Shown here piece by piece: positions 27,501 to 35,862 of a DNA stretch of 64,000 bases. The stretch lies in NCBI GenBank assembly GCA_964603785.1, contig CAZRWD010000006.1:62001-126000 (forward strand). The letters run 5' to 3'. Source of the DNA: CAZRWD01 sp964603785 (lineage in GTDB: Bacteria > Fermentibacterota > Fermentibacteria > Fermentibacterales > Fermentibacteraceae). The translations under genes were made by a program, and so were the position numbers. The notes beneath the pieces were generated by a model. That model worked only from the letters and a program-made list of their open reading frames with translations, did no database searches and had not been told where the DNA came from. The first letter of the stretch is position 1. Each line of letters opens with the position of its first letter.

Positions 27501-28204
27501 CCGCCCTGTCCGTCCTCTTCCGTCCCGGCCAGGAAGGATGCCAGGCTCCTGGGCCCCGCGAGCCCGTCCAGACCGGGCAGCGCAGCGGTCAGGGCCCTAA
27601 CCAGCGAGGCCTCGGGAAGGGCGCCCTCGGCGAAGAGCAGATCGTTGACCACGGTGCGGGGAACTCCCTGGACTCCGTACCTTGCCGAGACCTCGGGGAA
27701 TTCGTTCGCCTCGACCACCTCCGCCTTCACGCGGGGGCAGGCCATGGCCATGCGGAGGGCCAGCACGGCCGAAGCCGGGCAGTAGGGGCAGGTCGGAGTG
27801 ACGAAGACCTTCATCACGAGATCCCTGTCGAGGCCCGACAGGAAGGCCGTGGTGGCGGGGTCGAGGTTCTCCTCCCCGGAGCCCGCGTCGACCAGGGCGG
27901 TGAGCAGCGTAGTGAACTCGTACCCCGAAGGCGTCCCGTAGAAGCGGGCTCTCCCGTCGCCGATGACTATCGCCGGGACCCGCTCGATGCCGTCCTCCCC
28001 GCCGCGCGAGGTGTCTATGAGAGGATTGAGCTTCTCCAGCCTTAGCCTGTCGCCGAGGCCGGCCAGCTCGTCGAGGATCCGCTCCGTGTCGTCGCAGCCC
28101 TGGCACCCCAGCTTCTGCGTGTAGAGCCGGACCGGGACGTCGCGGGTCATCGCCGCGAACATCTCCCTGACCTGCCTGGCGTTGCTGTCGGAAAGCAGTC
28201 CCAT
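27497..28204 (-). CDS. Protein disulfide oxidoreductase (two thioredoxin/glutaredoxin folds)
   Basis: 235 residues with two tandem thioredoxin-like domains, each with a C-x-x-C: CQGC (Cys34/Cys37) and CPYC (Cys139/Cys142). The second domain keeps the cis-proline loop (GVPRT). This is the architecture of PDO / glutaredoxin-like proteins of thermophiles and many anaerobes, which shuffle disulfides and take electrons from a thioredoxin reductase. trxB lies 8 bp upstream, a natural electron donor. AGGAGGAG precedes the ATG, which I prefer to the much longer open frame. Confidence 0.88.
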   Translation of the reverse strand: MGLLSDSNARQVREMFAAMTRDVPVRLYTQKLGCQGCDDTERILDELAGLGDRLRLEKLNPLIDTSRGGEDGIERVPAIVIGDGRARFYGTPSGYEFTTLLTALVDAGSGEENLDPATTAFLSGLDRDLVMKVFVTPTCPYCPASAVLALRMAMACPRVKAEVVEANEFPEVSARYGVQGVPRTVVNDLLFAEGALPEASLVRALTAALPGLDGLAGPRSLASFLAGTEEDGQGG

Positions 28205-28212
28205 CTCTCCTC

Positions 28213-29178
28213 CTAGGAGCCCAGCTCCAGGAAGTGCCATGCCGCCGCCGCGGCCCTTGCGCCGTCCGCTGCCGCGGTGACCACCTGGCGGAGGGGGTTG
28301 GCGGTTACGTCCCCCGCCGCGTAGACGGCCTCCCGCGAGGTGCGGACATGGTCGGTCGTCCAGACGGTTCCGTCCCCGTTGAGCCTCACGAGATCCCTGA
28401 ACGGTTCCGTGGCGGGCCTTCTCCCCACGTAGATGAAGATGCCGTCGATCTCGACCGTGACCCGGCCTCCTGGGGTCTCCAGCACCGCCGCCTCGACTCC
28501 GGCCGGCCCCCCCCGTATCTCCAGCAGCCTCGAACTCCACATGACCGAGCACTTCGGGTGGGAGAGGATCTTCTCGGCAAGGGCGGGCTCGGCGCGCAGT
28601 GCGTCCCTTCTGTGGACCACCGTGACCGACGAGGCGAAACCCGTCAGATGGAGGGCCTCCTTGACGGCGCTGTCGCCGCCCCCGATCACCATGAGCCGCC
28701 TGTCCCTGAAGAAGGGCGCGTCGCACGTGGCGCAGTAGCTCACGCCACGCCCCGAGAACTCCTCCTCGCCGGGGACTCCCAGCTTCGCGGGGGCCGCCCC
28801 GGTAGCTATCACCAGGGACCGGCAGACGATCACGCCCGAGTCGGTGGCGACCCTGAACGAACCGCCCGCCGCCTCGGCCCCCCTCGCATAGTCCGAGAGG
28901 AACACCGAGCCCGAGGAGACGGCCTGCTCCCTCATGGACTCGACCAGCCCGGAGCCGGTCGTCGAAGCGATCCCCGGATAGTTCTCGATCCTGTCGGTCA
29001 GGGCGGCCTGCCCGCCCGGCTGCCACCCCTCCAGGACGAGATGGTCGATCCTGTACCTGGCGAGGTACAGAGCCGCCGTCAGGCCCGCGGGCCCTCCACC
29101 GGCGACCGCGACACGGGTCTCCCTCTCCTTCTCCCCGGAGGAGGGGCCGATGGTCCCCACCCGGAGGTCGAGATCCAT
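28213..29178 (-). CDS. trxB: Thioredoxin reductase
   Basis: 321 residues of the low-molecular-weight flavoprotein type, which reduces thioredoxin using NAD(P)H. FAD-binding GGGPAG is at residues 27-32, the redox-active CATC is at Cys149/Cys152, the NAD(P)H site follows as 'VIGGGDSAVKEA', and the FAD-binding end is 'VYAAGDV'. About 20 extra N-terminal residues precede the first Rossmann strand. It starts 1 bp after the trx gene and is followed by PDO. Confidence 0.94.
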   Translation of the reverse strand: MDLDLRVGTIGPSSGEKERETRVAVAGGGPAGLTAALYLARYRIDHLVLEGWQPGGQAALTDRIENYPGIASTTGSGLVESMREQAVSSGSVFLSDYARGAEAAGGSFRVATDSGVIVCRSLVIATGAAPAKLGVPGEEEFSGRGVSYCATCDAPFFRDRRLMVIGGGDSAVKEALHLTGFASSVTVVHRRDALRAEPALAEKILSHPKCSVMWSSRLLEIRGGPAGVEAAVLETPGGRVTVEIDGIFIYVGRRPATEPFRDLVRLNGDGTVWTTDHVRTSREAVYAAGDVTANPLRQVVTAAADGARAAAAAWHFLELGS

Positions 29179-29179
29179 C

Positions 29180-29509
29180 CTACTGGCCGCCGCCCGAGAT
29201 GGAGAGGAGGTGGGAGCGGAGGGACGGCTTGTCCCTGAAGCCCACGAGCCTGTCGATCTCCGAGCCGTTCCTGTAGACGATCATGGTCGGCACCCCGCGG
29301 ATCCCGAGGCTGTTGGCCTCGTTCTGGCACTGGTCGACGTCGATCTCGTAGAAGTCCCAGCCGTCGAGCTCTCCCGCGAGCTGCTCCAGCACCGGGTGCA
29401 GCATCCGGCACGGCCCGCACCAGGTCGCTCCGAAGTCCACCAGCACATGCCTGTCCGACACCGCCGTAACCACCGGCAGCTCGCCGCCGGATATCTTCCT
29501 GAGGGCCAT
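29180..29509 (-). CDS. trxA: Thioredoxin
   Basis: 109 residues with the classic active site WCGPC (Cys31/Cys34), the 'VLVDFGATW' strand before it and the cis-proline loop 'RGVPTMIVY'. It is the general cytosolic disulfide reductant. It is the first gene of a four-gene minus-strand operon with its own reductase and a PDO. The ATG has GAGGAG upstream; the much longer open frame in the same register is not coding. Confidence 0.94.
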   Translation of the reverse strand: MALRKISGGELPVVTAVSDRHVLVDFGATWCGPCRMLHPVLEQLAGELDGWDFYEIDVDQCQNEANSLGIRGVPTMIVYRNGSEIDRLVGFRDKPSLRSHLLSISGGGQ

Positions 29510-29644
29510 TGGACACTCCTCTCGTGGTTTTTGCAGTTCAAACGAAGGATGCAGCCCGCAGGTTCCCGATCCTCCCGGCGTCCCGGCGGGGGCTGTCGTC
29601 CGGATCAGCCCGGAGCATATTGCGAACAACGCGGGAGGTGCAAC

Positions 29645-31276
29645 ATGGGCCTCGAATCGAGGCTTGCCATCGAGGAGTTCGAGACCCTGGCCAAGGGTGT
29701 GATCCTGAGGGGATACTACCGGCCCGGGGGGGAGTCCGGAGCCAGCCTGCGAAAGCTCATGGGCGTATCCTCCCCCGCCCTGTACCCCTTCGTGAACGAT
29801 CCGGACAGGATAGATACGGATGCCCTTTCCTACGTTCTGATGAGGCTCCCCGACGGGATCTGGTCCGTCAGGCAGATAACGGTCGTCCGGGAGATAGAGG
29901 ACGCGGTCGCGGGCGACTTCCTCCCGGTCGGCACCAGGTCCCGGAGGAGACCGACCTACCGGACGGGACCCTCCAGCTTCGTCACCGCCTTCAGGGGCGG
30001 CATGAGCGATCTCCTGGACTTCATCTCGGCTGTGACCTGCCTCCAGATCGAGTCGGACAAGATACGGGCCAGGTATGCCGCCTTCAGGGCGAAGCTCGAG
30101 GAGGATCCGGACCTGGTCTCCGTCTGGAGGGAGGTGGAGGCCGCGGGAGCCGGAGGGGCCGGTGAGGACCCGGATCGCCGCAGGTCGGTCCTGCACGACC
30201 TCTCCGTGGAGTTCCGGTGCGAGTACGGATCCGTGAAGGCGCTGGACGCCGCGCTGGAGGGGAGGCTCCTCGAGGTGGTGAAGGCCATAGCCGGATCGGG
30301 GCCCCGTGACCTGAAGGTTGTCTTCTCGGACCGGTTCGGGCTGGTCGGCATGTACAGCCGCAAGGCCAAGGCCTGGTCGGCCTCGCTTCTGGCCGAGGTC
30401 CGGAGGCTGGGCCTGTCCGGGAGGCCGGTCTTCATCATCTCGAGCAACAGGCACAGCATCGTGAACTGCCTCTCGCCGTACCTGCGCGAGAACAGTGTCG
30501 CCCTTGGCATGTCCGACGCATCCGACTACGCATCCGCCAGAGCCGCCCTGGCCGACGAGGGACCAGCCGCCGAGCGCTCGCTGCGTGACGCCGCCGGAGG
30601 CCTGCACCTCCTGGCCACCCCGCCGGACATGCCCTTCTGCCAGATCGTGGACGCCGCGAAGGTGGACCTCTCCCTCGCCGATCCCAGGCTCGCCGGTTCC
30701 GTCACGAAGGACTGCGCCGTGTTCAACATCGACTATGCCTTCGGCGAGGAGGGCTTCTTCCTGCTGAACGAGATGCTGGAGGTGTTCGGAGGCGACGTGG
30801 CGGGAGTCTACATCGTGGGCAAGGCCGGGACGCTCGGCGGTGCGAGAGGCGACATGATGCTGCCCTCCTTCTTCGTGAAGCAGGGTTCGGGAGATGTCTA
30901 CTCGATCGAGAACTGTCTGTCGGAGAAGGACTTCGAAGGTCTCGGGCAATTCCGTGTCCACGAGGGCGGCCCAATGCTCACCGTGGCCGGCACATTCCTC
31001 CAGAACGGCGAGGTCCTGTCATACTTCCGGGACAACTGGGGGGCCCTGGGGGTCGAGATGGAGGGCATACCATACGCGAGGGCGATCAGGCATGCGGTCG
31101 TGAGGGAGAGGGTGCCGCGGGGGGTGAGGGTGGGAGTCGCATACTACGCCTCCGACGCGCCTCTTGCCGGCGACCTCCTGTCGGTGCCCCTGGGCGAGAG
31201 GGGGATCGAGCCGGTGTACGCGGCCAGCGTGGCGGTCCTGAGGAACATGTTCAGGCCTCCGGCGCCGGCCTCCTGA
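29645..31276 (+). CDS. Unknown protein with nucleoside-phosphorylase-like C-terminal region
   Basis: 543 residues, no signal peptide or membrane segment. The first ~250 residues are mostly helical. The C-terminal ~200 residues resemble the nucleoside phosphorylase fold: 'VYIVGKAGTLGG' and, near the end, 'GVEMEGIPYARAI'. The E-M-E-G pattern is the ribose-binding signature of purine nucleoside phosphorylases and MTA nucleosidases. I do not recognise the full-length family. GGGAGGTG 7 bases before the ATG fixes the start. It converges with, and overlaps by 26 bp, the gene at 31251. Confidence 0.65.
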   Translation: MGLESRLAIEEFETLAKGVILRGYYRPGGESGASLRKLMGVSSPALYPFVNDPDRIDTDALSYVLMRLPDGIWSVRQITVVREIEDAVAGDFLPVGTRSRRRPTYRTGPSSFVTAFRGGMSDLLDFISAVTCLQIESDKIRARYAAFRAKLEEDPDLVSVWREVEAAGAGGAGEDPDRRRSVLHDLSVEFRCEYGSVKALDAALEGRLLEVVKAIAGSGPRDLKVVFSDRFGLVGMYSRKAKAWSASLLAEVRRLGLSGRPVFIISSNRHSIVNCLSPYLRENSVALGMSDASDYASARAALADEGPAAERSLRDAAGGLHLLATPPDMPFCQIVDAAKVDLSLADPRLAGSVTKDCAVFNIDYAFGEEGFFLLNEMLEVFGGDVAGVYIVGKAGTLGGARGDMMLPSFFVKQGSGDVYSIENCLSEKDFEGLGQFRVHEGGPMLTVAGTFLQNGEVLSYFRDNWGALGVEMEGIPYARAIRHAVVRERVPRGVRVGVAYYASDAPLAGDLLSVPLGERGIEPVYAASVAVLRNMFRPPAPAS

Positions 31277-31559
31277 GTATCAGGACGGCTCCGCCCAGGC
31301 AGTCTCCGATGGATGCGACCCTCCAGCCCTCCTTCTCCTTCTGGCCGATGAGCTGCGCCACGTTGTCCTTCATCTTCCAGAAGAGCTGGACGACCTCGTG
31401 GTTCCAGAGCCCGCCCTCGCGGATCATCACGAGGATGCTGCCGCTGAACACCTCGCCGAGCGTGGCGACGCTCCAGCCGTCGGGCTCCATGTCCCTTATG
31501 ACCTTCTCGAGCGCGCCCCTGCTCTTCCACGAAGCGGCTATCACCTTGTGCTCCATCAT
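31251..31559 (-). CDS. Small protein with an internal repeat, DUF4177-like
   Basis: 102 residues built of two similar halves. Each half has a helix followed by 'GW(S/R)V-A-(T/S)-(L/I)-G-x-x-x-(S/G)-G-(S/A)-(I/V)-L', then a strand ending in Arg-rich residues. This resembles the DUF4177 pattern, where one copy per protein is usual. Function unknown. The ATG overlaps the stop of the upstream class V aminotransferase by one base (TGATG), with GGAGGG before it. The 3' end overlaps the convergent phosphorylase-like gene. Confidence 0.6.
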   Translation of the reverse strand: MMEHKVIAASWKSRGALEKVIRDMEPDGWSVATLGEVFSGSILVMIREGGLWNHEVVQLFWKMKDNVAQLIGQKEKEGWRVASIGDCLGGAVLILRRPAPEA

Positions 31560-33091
31560 CACCCTCCGGTAGACCGGTTGCCGGCAGCCCCGCCGACCCC
31601 GGGGATCCCGAGATCGAGCCGCGGCACCGGCTGCTCGAAGCCGCTGCCCGTCCACTCGTACTCGCCCGAGGCGGTGCGTCCGTACAGGTGTTCGTACTCC
31701 CTCCACCGTCCCGCCAGGTCCTCCAGCGAGTCGATCAGGAACTCGAGGTCGTCGGGGTCGGTGACGGGCGAGATCGATACCCGGACCCATCCCGGCTTGC
31801 TCCAGACGTCGCCGTCGTCCAGAGCCTTCCGGATCCGTCTCGATGTCGCCTCGTCGATGTTCAGCAGGTGGTGGCCGTATGTCCCCGCGCACATGCAGCC
31901 CGACCTCACCTGGATGCCGTACAGGTCGTTGAGGAGGCGGACGGCCAGGCTGTGCCAGAGGGCGGAGCGGTGGAGGACGAGCGAGAAGACGCCCAGCCTC
32001 CTGTGGGCGGGGTTCCCCAGTATCTCGATGTCCGGGTGGCGGGAGACACGCGAGAGGAACCTCCCGCAGAGCTCGTGCTCCGCCGCCAGCATGAGGTCGG
32101 TGCCGATCGACTCCTTGAGCCCGAACACGAGGCCGGCCCTGATTATCTGCACTATCGGCGGGGTCCCGCCCTCCTCCCTGTGCTCGATGTCGCCCAGGTA
32201 GCGATGTTCATCCGGGCTCGTGTAGAGCACGGTCCCGCCACCGGGATCGACCGGGACGCGGTTCGTGAAGAGAGCTCTTCCCGCCGCGAGGACGCCCGGG
32301 GTCTGCGGCCCGCCGGTGAACTTGTGGGTCGAGATGAACACCGCGTCCTTCCTCCTGCCCTCTCCGCCTTCGGGGTGGAGCTCGACGGGCATGTAGGGGG
32401 CGCCCGCCGCATAGTCGAAGAAGGCCAGGCCGTCCGCGGCGTGCATGGTCTCGGCCAGGGCGTCGACGTCGTTCACGATGCCCGTGACGTTCGACGCGGC
32501 GGAGAAGGTGCCCATCCTGTGCTTCCGCTCCCTCACCTCCGGCAGCGAGAGCTGCCTCTCCAGGTCCCTCCAGTCGATCCTGCCCTCGGCGTCGAATTCC
32601 ACGAAACGCGTCTCCGCGAGGGTCTCCCGCCAGGAGATGTCGTTCGAGTGGTGCTCCATGCGGGATCTGAACACCACGGGCCTGAACTCGGGGGGGACCT
32701 TCTCGCGGCACCCGCAGGCCTCCATGATCTGGTCGGGCAGCCGCAGGCCCATCGCGCCGATCAGCCTGTTGATCGCTCCGGTCGAGCCGGCCCCGGTGAA
32801 CAGGACCACGTCGTCATCGCGGGCGCCCAGGGCGGATGCGACCGTGCTGCGCGCCTGTTCGACGTAGGCGGTCATCCTCCGTCCCGAGTCGCTGCTCGAC
32901 GTATGGGTGTTGGCCATGTGGGGAAGGACCTCCCTGGAGATGAGGTCCTCTATCGGCATGAACGGCAGGCCCGAGGCTATGTAGTCGAAGTAGCGCCTCT
33001 GCCTCCTGCCGAAGGGGGTCTCGATGCAGGCGCCCCTGCCCGCGGTGTTCTCCCTCAGCCAGACCAGTCTCGGATCGTCGAGGACGGACAT
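31559..33091 (-). CDS. Class V (cysteine desulfurase-like) aminotransferase
   Basis: 510 residues, longer than typical desulfurases. The PLP lysine is Lys257 in STHKFTGG, the cofactor Asp is Asp226 in FFDYAAG, and a Cys-containing loop RSGCMCAG lies where desulfurases keep their persulfide Cys, so sulfur transfer is possible. The C-terminal extension (~60 residues) is variable. It lies 11 bp after the polyprenyl glycosylphosphotransferase gene and is coupled to the small repeat protein. The substrate (selenocysteine, cysteine or another amino acid) cannot be told. Confidence 0.82.
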   Translation of the reverse strand: MSVLDDPRLVWLRENTAGRGACIETPFGRRQRRYFDYIASGLPFMPIEDLISREVLPHMANTHTSSSDSGRRMTAYVEQARSTVASALGARDDDVVLFTGAGSTGAINRLIGAMGLRLPDQIMEACGCREKVPPEFRPVVFRSRMEHHSNDISWRETLAETRFVEFDAEGRIDWRDLERQLSLPEVRERKHRMGTFSAASNVTGIVNDVDALAETMHAADGLAFFDYAAGAPYMPVELHPEGGEGRRKDAVFISTHKFTGGPQTPGVLAAGRALFTNRVPVDPGGGTVLYTSPDEHRYLGDIEHREEGGTPPIVQIIRAGLVFGLKESIGTDLMLAAEHELCGRFLSRVSRHPDIEILGNPAHRRLGVFSLVLHRSALWHSLAVRLLNDLYGIQVRSGCMCAGTYGHHLLNIDEATSRRIRKALDDGDVWSKPGWVRVSISPVTDPDDLEFLIDSLEDLAGRWREYEHLYGRTASGEYEWTGSGFEQPVPRLDLGIPGVGGAAGNRSTGG

Positions 33092-33102
33092 CCCACCTCC
33101 TC

Positions 33103-34548
33103 CTAGTAGGCGCCCCTGCGCTCGAAGATGGCCGGCACTGTCAGGAGGAGTATCGAGAGGTCCAGCCAGACCGACCAGTTGTCGACATAGTAGAGGTCGA
33201 GCTTCACCATCTCGTCGAAGCCGAGACGGCTCCTCCCGGATATCTGCCAGACCCCCGTCATGCCCGGAATCGTCTGCAGCCTCTTCAGGTGGCGCTCGGA
33301 GTATGTCTCCACCTCCTCCGGCAGCGGAGGTCTCGGACCGACGAGGCTCATCTCGCCCCTGAGGACGTTAAGGATCTGCGGGAGCTCGTCCAGGCTGAGC
33401 CGCCTGAGCAGCCTCCCGACCCTCGTGACCCTCGGATCGCGCCGGATCTTGAACAGAGGGCCCGAAGCCTCGTTCATGGCCAGGAGGACCGACTTCTCGT
33501 CCTCGGCCCCGACCCGCATGGACCTGAACTTGAACATCCTGAAGGGCCTGTTGTACCTGCCGAGCCGGGTCTGGGAGTAGAAGACCGGGAGTCCGTCGTC
33601 CATGACTATCATGGCGGATATGACGAGACACAGCGGGGCGAGGAACGGTATGGCCATCAACGAGAGGGAGACGTCGAGCAGCCGCTTCAGGAGGCTCCTG
33701 AAGCCCCGGAGCGGCGAGGGCACGGCCTCGATGAGCGTCGTGCCTCCCAGGCTCGTCACCCTGGTCGTGTGGCTCACGAGCGTGAAGACATCGGGTACGA
33801 GCATGTAGGGAAGGCCGGAATGCTCGCAGAGGTAGATCAGGTCGGCGGTCTCGTCCCTCGACATGGAAGGGTCGGCTATGAGAAGGAGATCGGCCTCCCT
33901 GGCTTCCAGCCATGCTCCGAGATCGTCCGGCGATTCGGCCTCGACGGCGCGCTCGGACCTGGTCGTGCGGGGTGCGATGAAGCCGAGCAGCAGGGCGGGG
34001 ACCGCACCCCCGGCCGAAAGGTGTCTGGAGAGGTCGGCCGCGAGCCGCCCGCAGCCGTAGACCGCTGCGCGCCTGAGTCTCCCCGATCTGGCGGCCAGGC
34101 CCGCCGAGATCCGGCGCGAGCACCAGTGCCAGACTGCGAGGAGGATGGAGGAGGAGGGGAAGGAGAAGAGCAGGACGAACCTGGAGAAGAAGAGCTGCCT
34201 CACCGCGAAGCTGAATGCGAGGGTCAGCACCATGGCCATGAATGTGGATCGCATTATCCAGGCCAGCTCCTCGATGTGCGCGAGGCCCCAGTTGCGCCTG
34301 TATGCTCCGAAGGCCTGCAGGATCATCACGGTGACGACGCCCATGACAACACCCGAGAGCAGGTAGTGCGAGGCCGAGAGGCGGAATTCCCCCGACCTCT
34401 CGAGGGTCCTCCGGAAGAGCGCCGCGAGCAGGGTGTGGCGCATCCAGAACCCCAGCATGAACACTCCGACGACTATCGAGACGTCACCCGCAGCCGTCGC
34501 GATAGGCGCGAGCCTGTTCTGGAGGGGGTTCAGCGATTTCGCGGACAT
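33103..34548 (-). CDS. Polyprenyl-phosphate sugar phosphotransferase (WbaP/exopolysaccharide type)
   Basis: 481 residues. About four N-terminal membrane helices and a Rossmann-like middle domain precede the C-terminal catalytic domain: 'MFKFRSMRVGAE', 'LRRLSLDELPQ', 'EMSLVGPRPPLPEE' and 'PGMTGVWQISGRS', all signatures of the bacterial sugar transferase family. It puts the first sugar-phosphate on undecaprenyl phosphate for capsule, exopolysaccharide or O-antigen. It overlaps the upstream GT2 gene by 19 bp, so the next sugar may be added by that enzyme. Confidence 0.92.
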   Translation of the reverse strand: MSAKSLNPLQNRLAPIATAAGDVSIVVGVFMLGFWMRHTLLAALFRRTLERSGEFRLSASHYLLSGVVMGVVTVMILQAFGAYRRNWGLAHIEELAWIMRSTFMAMVLTLAFSFAVRQLFFSRFVLLFSFPSSSILLAVWHWCSRRISAGLAARSGRLRRAAVYGCGRLAADLSRHLSAGGAVPALLLGFIAPRTTRSERAVEAESPDDLGAWLEAREADLLLIADPSMSRDETADLIYLCEHSGLPYMLVPDVFTLVSHTTRVTSLGGTTLIEAVPSPLRGFRSLLKRLLDVSLSLMAIPFLAPLCLVISAMIVMDDGLPVFYSQTRLGRYNRPFRMFKFRSMRVGAEDEKSVLLAMNEASGPLFKIRRDPRVTRVGRLLRRLSLDELPQILNVLRGEMSLVGPRPPLPEEVETYSERHLKRLQTIPGMTGVWQISGRSRLGFDEMVKLDLYYVDNWSVWLDLSILLLTVPAIFERRGAY

Positions 34549-35330
34549 CTTCCCGTAAGCGCCTCCGGATGGTCGGCGAAGAATCTAACCATGCTCGACA
34601 GGTGTAGCCACAGAGCCCTGCCCGGCCTTCCGGCGCTCTGCCTCCTGGGCACGTGCACCATCGTGGAGGAAGGGCAGTACCAGACCTCCATCCCGCTCTC
34701 CCATGCCCTCCAGCAGAGATCCACGTCCTCGAAATACAGGAAGTATCTGCGGGACATGGTTCCAAACCGCTCGCGACCGGCCGCGGTCACCCACAGCGCC
34801 GCGCCCACGAGCCAGTCCGCCCGGGAGGGGGCCGACAGGTCCGCATCCGGCATGTGCCGCTCCAGGTAAGCCCTCCCGGCCCTGGTCGCCCCCAGCGGCG
34901 TCCTCCTCGCTGCGATCTCCAGGGGACCCGGGAAGGTTCGTGCCGTGGACTGCGTATTGCCTGATCGATCGACCATGCGGGGTCCGATGACTCCTGCGCG
35001 GGGATGGAGGCGCTCGACCGCCCCCAGCTCGGGAAGGGCGCCCGGGAGCACCTCGACATCGGGGTTCATGAAGAGGATCGAGCCGGGAGGGCAGAGCGAC
35101 GCCGCCAGGTCGTTGGCCCTGGCGAGCCCCAGGTTCCGGCGGGAGCGCAGCATCCTGGCCCGGGGGAACCCCCTGACCACCTCGACCGTCCGGTCGGTGG
35201 AGGCGTTGTCGATGACCACGGTCTCCCTGGGAGCCTCCGAGGACGGCAGCGCGTAGACGGACCCGAGCGTGCGCCCGATGGTCTCGGCGCTGTTGTATGC
35301 TGTGATCACGAGGGAGACTTCAGTCGGCAT
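34530..35330 (-). CDS. Glycosyltransferase family 2 (rhamnosyltransferase-like)
   Basis: 266 residues. 'VSLVITAYNSAETI' and 'VIDNASTDRT' give the GT2 nucleotide-sugar site, 'LFMNPDVEV' the D-x-D-like site, and 'FLYFEDVDLCWRAW' the catalytic ED motif common in rhamnosyl- and galactosyltransferases of O-antigen. I chose the ATG immediately before the conserved strand; the upstream 60 residues of the longer frame are Arg/Pro-rich and not coding. It overlaps the WbaP-like gene. Confidence 0.88.
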   Translation of the reverse strand: MPTEVSLVITAYNSAETIGRTLGSVYALPSSEAPRETVVIDNASTDRTVEVVRGFPRARMLRSRRNLGLARANDLAASLCPPGSILFMNPDVEVLPGALPELGAVERLHPRAGVIGPRMVDRSGNTQSTARTFPGPLEIAARRTPLGATRAGRAYLERHMPDADLSAPSRADWLVGAALWVTAAGRERFGTMSRRYFLYFEDVDLCWRAWESGMEVWYCPSSTMVHVPRRQSAGRPGRALWLHLSSMVRFFADHPEALTGRCPRNR

Positions 35331-35353
35331 CGGCCGCCCAGGGCGGGAGAATG

Positions 35354-35383
35354 CGCGGGGACCGGCGAACCGGCCCCCACGCA
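35354..35383 (-). terminator. HU terminator with a UUCG tetraloop
   Basis: A 13-bp stem (two G-U pairs) capped, on the minus strand, by a C(UUCG)G tetraloop, the most stable RNA loop class. It begins 9 bp past the HU stop and lies before the GT2 start. Only a weak T stretch follows (ATTCT). Confidence 0.65.
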
Positions 35384-35391
35384 AAGGGTCG

Positions 35392-35691
35392 CTAGCGCTT
35401 CTTGCCTCTCTTGCCGGCCTCGATGGTTTCCTTGAGGGTCTTGCCGGGTTTGAAATGCGGCACCCTCTTCGCCGGGTAGGTCTTCTTGGCGTGGGTCTTG
35501 GGATCGACACCGACGCGCTGGGCCCTCAGCCTGTTGGCGAAAGTGCCGAAGCCCACCAGGCTGATCTTGGCGTCGTCCGCCTTCAGCGTCTCCATGATCC
35601 CGCCGAGGAATGCGTCGACCGCGGTGCCGGCCTGCTTCTTCGTCAGACCGGTCTTCCCGGCAACGTGGGCGATGAGATCCTTCTTAGTCAC
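35392..35691 (-). CDS. HU-family DNA-binding protein
   Basis: 99 residues of the HU/IHF fold: 'MTKKDLIAHVAGKTGLTKKQA', then 'ISLVGFGTF' and 'RVPHFKPGKTLKE' of the beta-arm and C-terminal helix. The arm 'RRAGVNPKTGE' of typical HU is replaced by 'RVGVDPKTHAKKTY', and the protein ends in a basic 'KRGKKR' tail. It is a nucleoid protein. It has its own strong promoter and a UUCG hairpin terminator, so it is a single-gene transcript. Confidence 0.93.
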   Translation of the reverse strand: MTKKDLIAHVAGKTGLTKKQAGTAVDAFLGGIMETLKADDAKISLVGFGTFANRLRAQRVGVDPKTHAKKTYPAKRVPHFKPGKTLKETIEAGKRGKKR

Positions 35692-35722
35692 AGAGTCACC
35701 CCCTTTCCATGACTATGGCACG

Positions 35723-35751
35723 AGTGTAGACGAAAAAAAGGCTCGTGTCAA
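35723..35751 (-). promoter_or_regulatory. Strong sigma-70-type promoter of the HU gene
   Basis: On the minus strand: TTGACA (perfect -35), a 17-bp spacer that contains a run of seven T, then TACACT (-10). The -10 ends 31 bp before the HU start codon. This is the best promoter match in the window. Confidence 0.75.
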
Positions 35752-35862
35752 GCGTACTTCTGCACCTGGATGCTCTCCGGACGAACATCGAAGGGGCCTT
35801 GACATCAGATATCATCGTATCAGAGCCATAAAACTGCATTCCAACCTCGGAACCGGCGCGGG

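Noticed and set aside
35440..35460. A 12-base match between the repeat core and the HU gene (ATTTCAAACCCG).
   Set aside because: It encodes the conserved H-F-K-P-G of HU and does not extend, so it is coincidence.
35786..35804. A third copy of the intergenic repeat (CGAAGGGGCCTTGAC resembles the end of copy A).
   Set aside because: Only 15 bases match and the flanks do not; chance is likely in this GC-rich sequence.
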